NCBI RefSeq assembly: GCF_907165205.1
Contig: NC_058195.1
Span: 25,378,936 to 25,442,935 of the forward strand
Direction of reading: 5' to 3'
Source of the DNA: Coccinella septempunctata
Taxonomy: Eukaryota > Arthropoda > Insecta > Coleoptera > Coccinellidae
Length of the DNA stretch: 64,000 nt
In this document: positions 52,381 to 62,674 of the stretch, one piece after another
How the letters are laid out: the number at the start of each line of letters is the position of its first letter
Numbering within the stretch: position 1 is the first letter of the stretch
Made by a program: the position numbers and the translations under genes
Notes under the pieces: generated by a model
What the model saw: the letters and a program-made list of their open reading frames with translations, nothing else
Told to the model about the DNA's origin: nothing
The model's database searches: none

Positions 52381-52662
52381 ATGGCGGACTTATATTTAAC
52401 GCAACTAAGTTTCAAGCGTGCTCAATGCAAGGCAGCATTGACTCCGTTGAAAAATTATTCAGAAAAACAAGATTTAGAAACAGATAATGATAGTATTATT
52501 ATGCAATTGAAAGTAAGACTAGATGCAATTAATAAAACTTATTCACAATTTGAAGAATATCAAGGTCATACTGAATATTCAGTTCAATATGATGAAAAAT
52601 CTAAAGAAGGTGATTACGCGCAAGAAGAAAAAAAAAGACTAATGTTTCGAAGTTACATCTAG
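52381..52662 (+). pseudogene. BEL/Pao-like gag, N-terminal part
   Basis: 93 codons from the ATG at 52,381. RAQCKAALTPLKNY and RLDAINKTYSQFEEYQ fit the coiled DUF1759-type region of BEL/Pao Gag. It stops at 52,662. The matching zinc-knuckle part lies beyond the gypsy insertion, at 58,845-59,039, with the ATAT duplication between. Confidence 0.55.
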
Positions 52663-52767
52663 AATTCATTCAATTTTACGGGATTAGTGAATTACTGAAA
52701 CAAAAATTTTTATGATTAGATAAATTAGGATTAAATTCTGAGGAAAAACAAGAAACTAATAAGATAT

Positions 52768-53066
52768 TGTAACGTTTTCTACGCTTGATTAAAACGTCCA
52801 ACTGATTAACAATTATTTATTTACACTTAATACACTTATAATTCACAAACTAACTATGTCACTACTATTTATTTTCACTCGTATTTATTTGCACTAGTCG
52901 CTTGCACTGTGAACTATATCTGTACTTGTACTTGTACTTCCTACCTGCTCCTCCGCTGGGCTTATATAGGCGCCGGAAACATTCAGGTACCTTCGCGAAC
53001 CTTTCCAGAACCTACCGACCGCTCTAATTCTCGAAAGGACCGATCGCAAGGGCCGGACTGGTTACA
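52768..53066 (-). repeat. gypsy element 3' LTR
   Basis: 299 bp. The last ~27 codons of pol run into it, so the stop codon lies inside the LTR. It contains GGGCTTATATAGG on the plus strand, a TATA-like element. Confidence 0.93.
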
Positions 53067-56000
53067 CTGTCCCCTCCTTAAGCCTGTTCTGCCCCAGAAC
53101 AGATTTAGTGAATTTCTCCGAGGACCGTGGCGAAACTTGCACTCATCACCATTCCTACAGTAGCCATTCTGATGGAAGTAGCACTCCACTGTTTTTCCAG
53201 GCTCCCTGACCTGCTTTGGGTTGAAACTGCACACCAGGATCCGTATACCAGTCCCCTGAAATACCACCTCCAGCATGCTTCGCACAACTCGCCAATTCAG
53301 CTGGTCCAATCCACAGCCGAGCTTGGGAACAGCTAATTTCCTAACCCCAAAGCGTTGAAGGTCTTCTTTCAAGCTATGCAGTGCCGTCCATAGATTCTGA
53401 TAGGTTGGCTTCTGATAGGAATGTTGCTTCGTGACTAGGTGATAAATGAACCGACCTTCAGCCTTCAATTTCAAAACTTTTCCGATTCTTGGCTGCTGTC
53501 GCAATAGTTGTTCCTGACGTCCAAATTTATTTCTGAATACTCTTGCTATTCCTTTGCTCATACGAAGGTCCTCCGCAACGCAATGAGCGAGAGAGTATTC
53601 CTTAGACACGGTAAAGAGATCTTGATGTACTTCCTGTGTAACGCCGAACCGTGCAACGCGTGTCTCACCATAACAATCCATAAACTTCTGGTAATCGCTG
53701 CTACCTTGCATCGGGGCTTCCACAAGACGTACTTCTTCTTCGTCCTGCGCGTACGGGGCTAATCGGTTGAAATGGACAACCTTTGGTTTTCCTCTGGGGA
53801 GCTTCCTTATCCGGTAAACTACATCGTTTATCCTCTTGATTATTTCATACGGTCCCTCCCACTGTCTCTGCAGCTTTGGTGAAAAACCTTTCTTCCTTTG
53901 TGGATTATGTAGCCACACCAAATCTCCAGTGGCGAATCCACCTTCAATAGCCTTGATGTCGTAGCGCATTTTCATTCGGTCACTTGCTTGCTGCATTTGA
54001 TTGCGCACCTTGCCATGAATGTAATCCAGCTTGTTCCTTAATTTACTAACGTAGTCCTCCCCAGCTACGTCTTCTCCAGGCTTACATCCAAACTCTAAGT
54101 CGCAAGGCAGTCTTATTTCTCGGCCGAACATTATACTGGATGGAGTTTCCTTGGTAGATTCTTGAACCGAAGATCTATATGCCATGGTGAATAGATGTAA
54201 ATATTCATCCCAATCCCGCTGGTGATCAGAAACTACTTTGGCTAGATGTTTTCCCATGGTCCGATTCATTCGTTCGACCATGCCGTCTGATTGTGGATGA
54301 AGAGGTGTAGTCCTTGTTTTGTGAATTCCCAATTTGCTGCATACTTCTTGGAATAACTTCGATTCAAAATTTCGGCCTTGATCACAATGCAGCTCCAGAG
54401 GTATTCCAAATCTGCAGAAGAATTCTCTGACCAATTTATCAGCTACCGTACTTGCCTCTTGATTAGGAATACCGTAGGCTTCCACCCATTTCGTGAAATA
54501 GTCCATCGCTACCAAAATGTACTTGTTTCCATGGTCTGTTTCGGGAAAGGGGCCAGCGATGTCGATAGCTACTCGTTCCATGGGAGATCCGACGTTATAT
54601 TGCCTCATTGGTGCTTTTCCTTTACCATAAGGTCCGTTAGCAGCAGCACAAACCTTGCATCTTCTACACCAATCTTTAACGTCCCTCTTACAATTTAGCC
54701 AATAAAATCGCTGCCTGACTTTTTCCAACGTCTTGGTTATCCCGAAATGTCCACCTGAAGTTCCATTATGTAGTCTGGTCAGAATGTCTGTCACACGGCT
54801 CTTTGGCACAATCAACTGAAGTCTCTGCTCAGTTCCATCTTCATTTTCCCAACAACGTTTCAGAAGACCTCCATCAATCTTCAATGTTTCCCATTGTGCC
54901 CAATACGACTTTACATTCTGGCTCAGTCTGGATACTTCTTCCCAAGTAGGTCGTCTACCGCTCTTCTTCCAAATCAGGATTACTTTCAAGTCGTTATCTT
55001 CCTCTTGTGCCCTTTGAATTTCTTCAGGTAGCCAGTCGTCTTCGATTACGGTGGTCCGCCTTAAATCGATCTTTTCTTCCAGGCGCGAACAATGGCTGCA
55101 ATTCTCGGGACAAGGTCTTCTTGATAACGCGTCTGCATTGCGATGGCTAGTCCCCGCTCTGTGTTCAGTGTCAAAGTCATACTCTTGCAGCCTCTCAATC
55201 CATCTAGCCACTTGTCCTTCCGGGTTCTTGAAACTCAGGAGCCATTTTAAAGCAGCATGGTCCGTTCTTAGTAAGAATTTCCTTCCGTACAAATATTTGT
55301 AGAAATGTTCTACGGACTTGATGACTGCTAAAAGTTCTCTCCTGGTCACGCAATAATTTCGTTCTGGTTTGGACAACACCTTGCTGAAGTACCCGATGAC
55401 TCTTTCCTGTCCATCCTGGACTTGCGATAGAACGCCGCCAATGGCTGTATTACTGGCGTCGGTGTCGAGCACAAATTTACCTTCAGCCCTTGCGTAACTC
55501 AGAACTGGAGCTGTGACCAGAGCCTTTTTCAATCGTTCGAAGGCTTCAGTGCAATCATCGGACCATATGTACTCCTGTCCATCTTCCGTCAATTTCGTCA
55601 GCGGCTTGGCAACGTTGGCAAAACCAGATACAAATCTTCTATAATAAGTGCAAAGGCCTAAGAAACTCCGCAACTCACTCTTGTCTTTCGGTATAGGCCA
55701 TTCCTGCACTGCCTTGATCTTATCCGGATCAACCTTGACACCTCTACGTGAAACTACGTGTCCTAAATATTTCACTTCTGTTCGAAACAGATTACATTTT
55801 TTAGGACTTAGCTTTAGGTTGGCATCACGAAGTCGCTGGAAAACCTCGGATAGGTTGCGTAAGTGATCTTGGAATGATTTTCCCACTACTATCACATCAT
55901 CCAGATACACCAGACAAGTTTTCCAGGAGAGCCCTCTCAATATTGTCTCCATCAGACGTTCAAATGTGGCAGGAGCATTGCATAGACCGAAAGGCATAAC

Positions 56001-57233
56001 TTTAAACTGCCACAGACCCGTTCCAATACTGAAGGCAGTCTTTTCTTTGTCTTTTGGATCCAAGCCAACCTGCCAATATCCACTCTTCAGATCCAAGGTG
56101 GAAAACCAACGTGATCCCGAGAGTGTATCCAGGGTATCATCAATTCTCGGTAAGGGATAGCTGTCCTTTTTCGTGGCCTGATTGAGCTGCCTATAGTCTA
56201 CGCAGAATCTAGTAGTTCCATCCTTCTTCTTCACTAATACTACGGGCGATGTCCAGGGGCTATCTGACGGTTCGATTACACCTTCTCTCGCCATGTCTTC
56301 AATAATCCTTTCAGCTTCTTCTCTTTTTGCCAGAGGAAGACGTCTAGGATGCTGTCGGATAGGTTGTGCATCACCAGTATTGATTTTATGCTGTACAACA
56401 TCAGTCTTCCCTGCTTTTCCGTCCGTAGCAAAAACGTCGGAGAACGTTTGAACCAATTTTCTCACTTCGAGTAGTTGGTATCGGTCGAGCTCTTGACATT
56501 TTGAAGTGAGGAGGGACACCAGTTCTTCAGAATTGCTTTGCGATTTTGAGACTTCTGCAGTACTTATCCCACCCGAAATATGGTACACAGGTACACCACG
56601 TCCAATCAAGGTATCCTTCTTCAGGGTGACTGGAAACATGTTGACATTGAGCAATCGGATGGGAATGTTGTCTCTTACCCTTACCAAGGTCTTCCCAAGT
56701 AATAGTCCTTTAGCTAAGGTTGTATCGTCAGAGGGCTCAATTACTCTCACGCAGCCACTCCTCGTTACATCCTCACATCTACCAGTCACTATGCCTTCAG
56801 TTCGGCCCGGCAACGTGATGTCCTCGGTCAGTCGAATCCGATATATCTTGTCGTCCACATCATTGAATGGAATCTCTTCACTTCCTAGCCGAAGTACATC
56901 ACTCTTCATATCCAATTGGCATCCAAGCTTCTTAACAAGGTCCAATCCCAGAATAACTTCTTCCGTGATTCCAGCTACCAGAACTTCGTGGCTAACTGTT
57001 GTGTTTCCCAATTCAATAGTGGAGACGATCGATCCATAAGTCGGTATTTCTTGTCCAGATGCAGTTCGAAGTTTGATCCTAACTGGGCGAATCTTGAATC
57101 CTTCAGCAATTTCTGGACGCACAATGGTTTTAGTCGAGCCAGTGTCTACCAGTATTTTCACACTTCTATCATTTATCTTTCCTGGGATAACTATGCTTGA
57201 TAAATCCTTAGACATTATTCCTCGGATTATCAC
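52983..57233 (-). CDS. gypsy pol: protease-RT-RNase H-integrase-macrodomain-CCCH finger
   Basis: 1,416 codons, uninterrupted. Protease DTGST at 30-34; RT with FCVDYRQLN at 343 and YLDD at 443-446; RNase H TDASNTAIGG near 591; integrase with HHCC (H822, H829, C856, C859) and catalytic D891, D951, E987. After the usual end (KVVHFNRLAPYA near 1151-1162) the frame continues. Residues ~1196-1335 form an OARD1/TARG1-type macrodomain: YSLAHCVAEDLRM, LVTKQ with Lys1269, KPTYQNL, KLGCGLDQLNW with Asp1310. Residues 1351-1369 form a C-x7-C-x5-C-x3-H zinc finger. OARD1 removes ADP-ribose from acidic residues, using the equivalents of Lys1269 and Asp1310. The frame opens upstream of 57,233 and overlaps gag in the -1 register. 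Confidence 0.93.
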   Translation of the reverse strand: MIIRGIMSKDLSSIVIPGKINDRSVKILVDTGSTKTIVRPEIAEGFKIRPVRIKLRTASGQEIPTYGSIVSTIELGNTTVSHEVLVAGITEEVILGLDLVKKLGCQLDMKSDVLRLGSEEIPFNDVDDKIYRIRLTEDITLPGRTEGIVTGRCEDVTRSGCVRVIEPSDDTTLAKGLLLGKTLVRVRDNIPIRLLNVNMFPVTLKKDTLIGRGVPVYHISGGISTAEVSKSQSNSEELVSLLTSKCQELDRYQLLEVRKLVQTFSDVFATDGKAGKTDVVQHKINTGDAQPIRQHPRRLPLAKREEAERIIEDMAREGVIEPSDSPWTSPVVLVKKKDGTTRFCVDYRQLNQATKKDSYPLPRIDDTLDTLSGSRWFSTLDLKSGYWQVGLDPKDKEKTAFSIGTGLWQFKVMPFGLCNAPATFERLMETILRGLSWKTCLVYLDDVIVVGKSFQDHLRNLSEVFQRLRDANLKLSPKKCNLFRTEVKYLGHVVSRRGVKVDPDKIKAVQEWPIPKDKSELRSFLGLCTYYRRFVSGFANVAKPLTKLTEDGQEYIWSDDCTEAFERLKKALVTAPVLSYARAEGKFVLDTDASNTAIGGVLSQVQDGQERVIGYFSKVLSKPERNYCVTRRELLAVIKSVEHFYKYLYGRKFLLRTDHAALKWLLSFKNPEGQVARWIERLQEYDFDTEHRAGTSHRNADALSRRPCPENCSHCSRLEEKIDLRRTTVIEDDWLPEEIQRAQEEDNDLKVILIWKKSGRRPTWEEVSRLSQNVKSYWAQWETLKIDGGLLKRCWENEDGTEQRLQLIVPKSRVTDILTRLHNGTSGGHFGITKTLEKVRQRFYWLNCKRDVKDWCRRCKVCAAANGPYGKGKAPMRQYNVGSPMERVAIDIAGPFPETDHGNKYILVAMDYFTKWVEAYGIPNQEASTVADKLVREFFCRFGIPLELHCDQGRNFESKLFQEVCSKLGIHKTRTTPLHPQSDGMVERMNRTMGKHLAKVVSDHQRDWDEYLHLFTMAYRSSVQESTKETPSSIMFGREIRLPCDLEFGCKPGEDVAGEDYVSKLRNKLDYIHGKVRNQMQQASDRMKMRYDIKAIEGGFATGDLVWLHNPQRKKGFSPKLQRQWEGPYEIIKRINDVVYRIRKLPRGKPKVVHFNRLAPYAQDEEEVRLVEAPMQGSSDYQKFMDCYGETRVARFGVTQEVHQDLFTVSKEYSLAHCVAEDLRMSKGIARVFRNKFGRQEQLLRQQPRIGKVLKLKAEGRFIYHLVTKQHSYQKPTYQNLWTALHSLKEDLQRFGVRKLAVPKLGCGLDQLNWRVVRSMLEVVFQGTGIRILVCSFNPKQVREPGKTVECYFHQNGYCRNGDECKFRHGPRRNSLNLFWGRTGLRRGQCNQSGPCDRSFRELERSVGSGKVREGT
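53067..53079 (-). promoter_or_regulatory. gypsy polypurine tract
   Basis: AAGGAGGGGACAG on the minus strand, adjoining the 3' LTR and lying within the pol frame. Confidence 0.8.
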
Positions 57234-57286
57234 TTCGGGGGCATTTTTGTCTTGGGTCGATTTATGCCCCTTATCACCGACCCCTT

Positions 57287-58474
57287 TTAGTTTTCCTGCT
57301 GAGACTCTTTTTCCAATTCTGGACAGTTTCGCTTAAAATGCCCACTTTTGTTGCAGTTCCAGCACACAGCATCCTTTTTCCTAACTTGTGATATTCTGCG
57401 GATTTCTTCTCTGACAATGTCCTGAATAGATCGGTCTGTTTCTTGGACTTGTCTTACACGAAGGTGTCCTCTATGTGACGCTTGCTTTGCTGCCTCAATT
57501 TCTAAAGCCTGGGCTAAGGCATCATCAATGGTTCTAGGGCGTGCTAGTCTCAGGGCTTGTTGTATTTCACTATCCTTTATCCCATCCACGAATGTCTGGA
57601 TTGATAGCTGTTCCAGGAAGCTATCTGGGGCAGATGGATAAGCTAACCTGACTAATCTCGCCACATCAGCTTCAAACTCTTGGAGATTTTCCCCTGTTTT
57701 CTGCACTCGGTTCTTTATTTGTGCATGGTATACTTGTTGTAGATGAGCATCACCATATCTCATCTGAAGTTTCGATGTAAGAACTTCGTAACAGGCTTGT
57801 TGACTCTCCGGGATCGTCTGGAGGATGTTGAGTGCCTCTCCTCGTAGAGCTATAATTAATGCCGTGGCTTTTTCGTTGTCGTTCCAATTGTTTACCAGGG
57901 CAGCAGCTTCAAACTGTTTTTGATATGTCGACCAGGGTATTTTTCCATCAAACGTTGGAGGCTTGATCTTCATTCTACTACCTTCGCCGTCATTTTCCGC
58001 TTTCGCTGTGCTGTAGGGTGTTGAAGCCAGAATATCTGTTCTGTTTGACATTCTTTTCAAGGAATCTATCAACTTGGAATGATGTTCAATTATTCCTGCC
58101 ATTTCTTCAAACTTGTCAAACTTTTCATCAACTCTTTCATAAACTTCGTCAAATTTTCCGTTCACTATATCGAACTTCTCGTCCACTTTATAAAATTTTT
58201 CATTTATGGATTCCAGTTTCTTATCCAATTTATCTGTAAGTTGACTCACCACATCATTACAATTTTCCTTAATCTGGTCCATTTTCTCATTTAATTTTCG
58301 AGAATTTTCTTCATTTTGGACCATTTGTTCTTTCAACTTACAAGAATTCTCGTCCATTTTCTCATTTAATTTTCGAGAATTTTCTTCCATTCTTTCGTTC
58401 ATCTTACTCAAAAGGTCCATTACAGCTTGAGTCTCCATTGCGTTCTGTAATCTTGTGGTCACTGGCATGAACAA
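57287..58474 (-). CDS. gypsy Gag with coiled coil, capsid and CCHC knuckle
   Basis: 395 codons; the likely start is the ATG at 58,468 (393 residues). The N-terminal ~150 residues are rich in repeats such as ENSRKLNEKMDENS and VDEKFD, a strong coiled coil for multimerisation. Capsid-like sequence follows (PPTFDGKIPWSTYQKQFEAA, LRGEALNIL), then one zinc knuckle CWNCNKSGHFKRNC near the end. The stop at 57,287 lies inside the start of the pol frame, which is in the -1 register; frameshifting would make Gag-Pol. No textbook slippery heptamer is obvious in the overlap. Confidence 0.92.
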   Translation of the reverse strand: MFMPVTTRLQNAMETQAVMDLLSKMNERMEENSRKLNEKMDENSCKLKEQMVQNEENSRKLNEKMDQIKENCNDVVSQLTDKLDKKLESINEKFYKVDEKFDIVNGKFDEVYERVDEKFDKFEEMAGIIEHHSKLIDSLKRMSNRTDILASTPYSTAKAENDGEGSRMKIKPPTFDGKIPWSTYQKQFEAAALVNNWNDNEKATALIIALRGEALNILQTIPESQQACYEVLTSKLQMRYGDAHLQQVYHAQIKNRVQKTGENLQEFEADVARLVRLAYPSAPDSFLEQLSIQTFVDGIKDSEIQQALRLARPRTIDDALAQALEIEAAKQASHRGHLRVRQVQETDRSIQDIVREEIRRISQVRKKDAVCWNCNKSGHFKRNCPELEKESQQEN

Positions 58475-58515
58475 ATAACCGAAAATATTTATTTAATTCG
58501 AGCGATGTTGAACCG

Positions 58516-58530
58516 CACACTTGACACCAA
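58516..58530 (-). promoter_or_regulatory. gypsy primer-binding site candidate
   Basis: TTGGTGTCAAGTGTG immediately after the 5' LTR on the minus strand. TGG start fits pairing with a tRNA CCA end; I cannot name the tRNA. Confidence 0.65.
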
Positions 58531-58829
58531 TGTAACGTTTTCTACGCTTGATTAAAACGTCCAACTGATTAACAATTATTTATTTACACTTAATACACTT
58601 ATAATTCACAAACTAACTAAGTCACTACTATTTATTTTCACTCGTATTTATTTGCACTAGTCGCTTGCACTGTGAACTATATCTGTACTTGTACTTGTAC
58701 TTCCTACCTGCTCCTCCGCTGGGCTTATATAGGCGCCGGAAACATTCAGGTACCTTCGCGAACCTTTCCAGAACCTACCGACCGCTCTAATTCTCGAAAG
58801 GACCGATCGCAAGGGCCGGACTGGTTACA
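58531..58829 (-). repeat. gypsy element 5' LTR
   Basis: 299 bp, one base different from the 3' LTR (AAG for ATG in the TAACTAxGTCAC word). Confidence 0.93.
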
Positions 58830-58844
58830 ATATGTTTTAGAGAA

Positions 58845-59039
58845 ATGAAAACAAACGCATTTATGACGAGACAAGAAACAAATCAAAGGTACTCATGTTA
58901 TTTTTGTAAGGGGGATCATTCTATATTCAAATGTGACGTAATTCGAGGTGAAGAATCTGCCGCGAACGGTTATTATTTACGCTCATATATTGACGCGATA
59001 AAATCGTATTTCTGTGAGAAGAAACAAAAAAAAATGTGA
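58845..59039 (+). pseudogene. BEL/Pao-like gag, zinc-knuckle part
   Basis: 64 codons with CYFCKGDHSIFKCDV, a CCHC knuckle. It continues the gag interrupted at 52,767 by the gypsy element. Frames on the two sides do not form one intact gene. Confidence 0.5.
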
Positions 59040-59245
59040 ACCAACTATCATCAACGGTGACCTGAAATAATTGTAGTTCAATAAAAGACAATTTTGTGCT
59101 AAAAATCAGTGGGAAAAGACACAATCAATTAAGTAAAATAGTAAACACTAGTGAGAAAGGACTTGAAAGTGTATAACAGATGTTATCACTCTGATAACGT
59201 ATTCGCCCAGATTCCAGTGGCGTGCTGCTGAATCGGCTGAACTAA

Positions 59246-60285
59246 ATGAATCCGATATCAAACCCCGATCATTTGGAATCACAAATGTATCCCAACAAAC
59301 CAGAGCACCAACCAGAAACATCACAGGATGTCCCCGCAAATATATCTGTAAATAATGCTTCAATGGATGAGACAAATGCATACTACCATCGAATGTCATC
59401 AACAAGCGACGAAGAATTTCGAGGATTTGAGAACAACCTAACAGAAAATATCAAATGGCAGGTAATCAAAACCTCAACTACAAAAAGAAGGGAAATAAAA
59501 GCCAATAACGCAACACGAATAACTACTAATAATAACAGATTCAATACTCTCAGTAGCCTGAAAGAAGATACCCAACAATCCAACAACAGCACAAAGTTCT
59601 CCTAAACCACCTCCGATATTCATCTATGGAGTTGTGGACTATACAAAAATGGTAGAAAGACTGAGAACAGTTGCAGAGGACGAACAATATTTCACTAAAT
59701 GTTTGGCAGACAATAACATAAAAATAAACAGTTCAACATCAGAGACATATAGGAGACTCATTAAGTTTATGCGTGATAACAATATAGTTCATCACACATA
59801 CCAGCCAAAAGAAGAGCGTGCTTATAGAATAGTGATAAAACACCTTCATCACTCAACAGATCCTAATGTAATCAAGAACGAACTAGCAAACAAAGGACAC
59901 CAAGTCAGGAATATAATTAATGGAAGGCAGTAGACATACGAAAGAAACACCAAATCTCTTCTTTGTAGAACCAGCCACTAACAGCAAAGATATGTATGCA
60001 CTAAAGTACCTCCACAACATAGCCATACAAATTGAACCCCCAATTAGAACAGAAGGAATCACACAATGCATGAGGTGCTAGCAATATGTGCACTCAAAAA
60101 CTTATTGCAACAGACCGTTCGTCTGCGTTGAATGCGGAGGACCACACAACACTGCCACTTGCAGAAAAAGCAAAGAAACGCCAGCAACATGTGCCTTATG
60201 TGGAGGAGATCACCCAGCAAGTTACAAGGGATGCGAATTCTATCACAAATTACTGAAAACTAACCGTGATGCTAATGATAGATAG
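59246..60285 (+). pseudogene. Jockey-like ORF1 (gag), broken
   Basis: Frames 59,246-59,605, 59,634-59,933 and 60,088-60,285. The second holds YTKMVERLR, SSTSETYRRLIKFM and YRIVIKHLHHSTDP, the PRE/C2HC domain of Jockey-type Gag. The third holds zinc knuckles CVECGGPHNTATC and CALCGGDHPASYKGC. Stops and shifts separate them. The protein would bind element RNA. Confidence 0.82.
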
Positions 60286-60604
60286 AATATACAACCGAAC
60301 AGGAGGCCACACAACAATGAGCAAACAACGTTTCCAACTCAAACACAACTTACATCACCCCCCATAGATAATCAGCAATATCCAAAATTACAATCTCGCC
60401 AGGAAGAAACAACATTCCCACATCACTATCAGCAAACAACAAGAAGCTAGGCCACTGCAGTTGAAACAAAAAATCAAGAACAACCAAAAGATCTCACAAA
60501 TGTAATGAACAAATTTCTAGAGTAATTTAAAACAATGTTTCAACAATTAATTCAACAGAACACCATGATGATGAATATGCTAACAACCCTTATCAGTAAA
60601 ATTC

Positions 60605-61040
60605 ACTAACTTCATTAAAATTGCCGAGTGGAATGCCAACGGTCTTCTACAACACAAAAAAGAAATAGAAATTTTTCTCCATTACAACTCAATAGACATC
60701 TTACTGATAAGTGAACCCCAATACACAACGTATCACACCAATAATCCCGACAACACCGCACATGCCGGCAGCTCCATCATTGTCAAAAATACCATCAATC
60801 ATGTGGAACTACCGAAATACAATAAAGACCTGCTACAAGCTACAACTATAAAGGTACAGCTTGCATCATACAATATAAAAGTTGCTGCAGTGTATTGTCC
60901 ACCACGTCACAACATCCAAAAAGAGACTGGGTCCTAAATTCATAGCAGGAGGAGATTTTAACAGCAAACATACCCTCTTTGGGTCGCGACTCACCACAAC
61001 TAAGGGTAGGGAGTTTGCTAGTCTCATACCGAAACAAAAT
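60605..61040 (+). pseudogene. Jockey-like AP endonuclease domain, partial
   Basis: Starts IAEWNANGLLQHKKEIEIFL, then ISEPQYTTYHT, AAVYCPPRH and, after a deletion, FIAGGDFNSKHTLFGSR. These match the APE-type nuclease of Jockey elements (N, E and GGDFN residues). The C-terminal part including the SDH motif is missing; sequence jumps to the EN-RT linker. Confidence 0.8.
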
Positions 61041-61100
61041 TGAAGAAACGATAAGCCTTGATGTGAGCCTGAAAAACCCAGATGAAATTGAGAAAGCGCT

Positions 61101-61790
61101 GTGCACATTCAACAACCTGATTATACACGCAGTGCAACCCCAGCAATGAACGAAGCAATTCAGGTCTACAATATCTCGGCGAAAATTAAGGAGCTCATAG
61201 CACGAAAAAGAAGAGCAAGGGCAAACTGGCAGCGGACACATTCCCCAGCAGATAAAAACACCTTGAACAGAATAACACGCCAGTTAGAGAGACGGAACTC
61301 AAAGAGGCAAAAGAGACCTCATTCAGCAACTACGTCTCAAACCTCAACAGAAATGACAATTCCATATGGAAGCCGATAAAGAGTTCCAAAAAGCCTACGA
61401 TGCACATCCCAGCTATACGTAATCCTGCAATAGCTGATATACAGTGGGCTAGAAACGATGAAAAAAAGGCCGAATTATTTGCAGAACACCTGGCCGGAGT
61501 ATTTACCCCCAACGACGACGCCATAGATTATGAAATGGAGGGAACTCCTGAATATACCTGATTATACAATGCCTATCAAACCTCTCAGAACAACCGAAGT
61601 TCAAGACGAAATCAAACTCCTCAAAATAAAAAAAAGCAGCAGGATCTGACAAAATTACTCCAAAAATGCTGAAAGAGTTACCAGAAAGGGGGTTATCGTA
61701 CTGATGAATTTATACAACGCCATACTCAGACAAAACTACTGGCCAGTGCAGTTTAATACAGCAGAAGTCATTTTCATCCCAAAACCTGGT
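61101..61790 (+). pseudogene. Jockey-like EN-RT linker and RT start
   Basis: Contains IKELIARKRRARANWQRT, KPIKSSKKPTMHIPAI, KAELFAEHLAGVFTPNDDA and, in another frame, a decayed VIFIPKPGKDPN. Interrupted at AAAGATCCAAA by a Penelope-like fragment; RT continues at 62,664. Confidence 0.8.
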
Positions 61791-61801
61791 AAAGATCCAA
61801 A

Positions 61802-62663
61802 TATCGATTAAAATTAATTCTGGGAGGATTCTGCATTTCTTAATAAACTTTTTAGGGTTTTCACTTCCAATCTCTGAAACAAAATCAATTAAAAATGAAA
61901 TAAACGATTTGCTCCTGCGTAAATTCTTGCACTAATTTGTCAGGAGCAAATTAACTAGAAAAAATTGTTGCCTGACAATGAACTGAAAATAAAGAACGTT
62001 GAACTTATAATTTTATGTTGTAACGTTTTGGAATCTATATCAGACTCCTTCATCAGACGAAAAATCAATTTTCGAAAATCTTTGAATTGTAGCTTTTGTT
62101 TGACATTAATTGTCAATACATAGAAACAGAGACTGCATAGAAACGTTGATTTAATTTTGAAATTACCGGATGACAGTTCCTTCTTCAGTAAATTAATCCA
62201 AATATGATCTATTCCTAACGAACAATTTGCCAAATTATTATCTTGATCCAATAGAATACACGTAGACTCTTTAATCTTTCGTTTATATGGTCTGGTTCCG
62301 TCACTAACATTTTAGTGTTATTCCAATCCATCATGTGGTCTCCCGTATTAAAACAAATCTGCGATCTGTGATCGATTAATTTCTCTATTTTTAATATTAT
62401 TTTATGTTCGCGTTTTCTTATTTCTAGAGGTCTGGACGTTTCACCTGTATAAGTTTTACCACAAATACAGGGTATGTTGTAAATACAATTTTTTGATATT
62501 GTTTTTCGTTCAAAGGTTCAATTTTTGTTAATATAGATCTTAAATCACTTTGCTTTTCAAAAACAGTTCTTATGTTGAATTTCGAACCGATTTTTTTTTA
62601 TTTTTTCTGAAAGGCCATCAACATAAGAGGATTGGGAGTGAAAACCCTAAAAAGTTTATTAAG
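61802..62663 (-). mobile_element. Penelope-like 3' fragment inserted in Jockey RT
   Basis: AAAGATCCAAA is duplicated at 61,791-61,801 and 62,664-62,674. Minus-strand coding near 62,500-62,300 gives YNIPCICGKTYTGET and EIRKREHK, a GIY-YIG nuclease of a Penelope family different from the 3.7-9.3 kb pair; RT is missing. Its two ends carry a ~35-bp inverted repeat (61,837-61,872; 62,630-62,664), as if a bit of the 3' end were copied in inverse orientation. Confidence 0.75.
62021..62056 (-). ncRNA. Hammerhead-like relic in the Penelope fragment
   Basis: Minus strand: CTGATGA (62,056-62,050), one extra A, stem II GGAGTC/GATTCC, then AAAA where GAAA is expected, then ACGTTA. Same layout, including the extra A and a palindrome after the second core, as in the intact pair. 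The core G to A change and weak stem I suggest it is inactive. Confidence 0.45.
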
Positions 62664-62674
62664 AAAAGATCCAA

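Larger units (their letters stand above)
52768..58829 (-). mobile_element. Intact Ty3/gypsy retrotransposon with macrodomain
   Basis: 6,062 bp. LTRs of 299 bp (52,768-53,066; 58,531-58,829), TGTAAC...GTTACA, differ at one base that I found. ATAT is duplicated at both sides (52,764-52,767; 58,830-58,833). On the minus strand TTGGTGTCAAGTGTG follows the 5' LTR (primer-binding site candidate) and AAGGAGGGGACAG precedes the 3' LTR. Gag and pol are open throughout. Near-identical LTRs mean a very recent insertion, into an old BEL-like gag. Confidence 0.95.

Noticed and set aside
57239..57300. Canonical -1 slippery heptamer between gag and pol
   Set aside because: Frames overlap in the -1 register, but no X-XXY-YYZ heptamer was found, so the mechanism is left open.
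53508..57336. Plus-strand frames of 60-177 codons inside the gypsy element
   Set aside because: They are shadows of the intact minus-strand gag-pol.
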